Shown: positions 41,572 through 41,878 of the stretch, in pieces
How positions within the stretch are numbered: position 1 is the first letter of the stretch
Layout of the letters: every line of letters starts with the position of its first letter
Notes under the pieces: generated by a model
The model's input: only the letters and a program-made list of their open reading frames with translations
What the model was told of the DNA's origin: nothing
Database searches by the model: none
Assembly: GCA_015680685.1 (NCBI GenBank)
Contig: MNCI01004069.1
Location: 174,974 to 216,851, forward strand
Direction of reading: 5' to 3'
Length of the DNA: 41,878 nucleotides
Origin: Gnetum montanum
Lineage: Eukaryota; Streptophyta; Gnetopsida; Gnetales; Gnetaceae
Program-made: the position numbers and the translations under genes

Positions 41572-41878
41572 TGATGAGACGTGACATGCACTGGGCCGCG
41601 ATATCGTGTACACTGCGATATCACGTCGTACCCTGCGATATCGCGTTCCGCCGCCATATCTATAAATAAGAGGTGGCACTCCCTTCATTTTCCAATCCTG
41701 GCTAGAAGTAGCGAAGCTCTGGCAGATTGATCACTCTAGAGTTAGAATTTTTCCCATGTGCCCGCAGTAGGAGTCCTAGAGTGAACGGCTCTTTATTCGA
41801 GCAGCTTGTAACCTGAACCCAAGTTGTGTACGGCAATAAAGACGAACTTGATTGGATAAACCTTGCAGCACGTGGTTT
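41572..41878 (+). mobile_element. Element E: start of an LTR, cut by window edge
   Basis: It starts TGATGAGACGTGAC, the family terminus, directly after F protease sequence. U3 has three GATATC words inside TGCGATATCRCG-like units (41600, 41617, 41637) and one decayed CATATC (41655). A TATA box (TATAAATA) follows at 41661-41668 and AATAAA at 41835-41840, which puts the R region roughly at 41690-41860. CpG sites are dense compared with every other LTR here, so this is probably the youngest insertion. AAGAT (41567-41571) is the candidate left target duplication. Confidence 0.85.
41600..41660 (+). promoter_or_regulatory. Repeated GATATC palindromic units in E U3
   Basis: GATATC at 41600-41605, 41617-41622 and 41637-41642, with CATATC at 41655-41660, spaced 15-20 bp and ending at the TATA box. 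The best unit, GCGATATCGC, is fully palindromic. The A 5' LTR has three such words with about 14-bp spacing in the same place, so this looks like a promoter element of the family. Confidence 0.6.

Noticed and set aside
41600-41660. CRISPR-like or replication-origin repeats
   Set aside because: Only three or four short palindromes inside an LTR next to a TATA box, in plant DNA.

Overview
This is nuclear DNA of a seed plant. It is AT-rich and gene-poor, and almost all long reading frames are broken retrotransposon pieces. The one gene-like locus has plant GT-AG introns and encodes a malectin-like/LRR receptor kinase. The transposon load and poor gene density would suit a gymnosperm, possibly a conifer, but nothing here proves that.

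Left block (1-23.7 kb): nested LTR retrotransposons of one Ty3/gypsy family. The family has LTRs of about 0.82-0.94 kb that begin TGATGA and end TCATCA, a primer-binding site resembling the 3' end of tRNA-Asp, and an Athila-like gag zinc knuckle and integrase. The layers, oldest first, are: a decayed reverse-transcriptase relic (G, 22.4-23.7 kb); element B, minus strand, inserted beside or into G and running off the left edge; and three insertions into B. These three are A (12046-21869, minus strand, both LTRs, 5-bp ACATT duplication, inside B's 5' LTR), C (855-7287, plus strand, inside B's gag, missing RT/RNase H/integrase) and D (an LTR ending at 460, inside B's protease region). A carries gag-PR-RT-RNase H-INT in order but is full of stops and frameshifts.

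Middle (23.7-33 kb): two tRNA-derived SINE copies, then the receptor-kinase locus (about 25.5-30.8 kb, plus strand). Its exons can be followed from signal peptide through malectin-like halves, LRR exons, transmembrane segment and kinase domain. Frameshifts, a lost splice acceptor, a DFG-to-DLG change and a lost 3' end make it a pseudogene. Downstream DNA is marked by tandem duplications, including an exact 95-bp pair and a 662-bp-period pair.

Right block (33-41.9 kb): AT-rich sequence with a decayed zinc-knuckle relic on the minus strand, three further SINE copies in antisense, two Angio-domain-like motifs, and another element of the same Ty3/gypsy family (F, plus strand, from 37538). F is interrupted inside its protease at 41572 by a younger LTR (E) that runs off the window. 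No functional protein-coding gene, rRNA gene, functional tRNA gene or CRISPR array was found.
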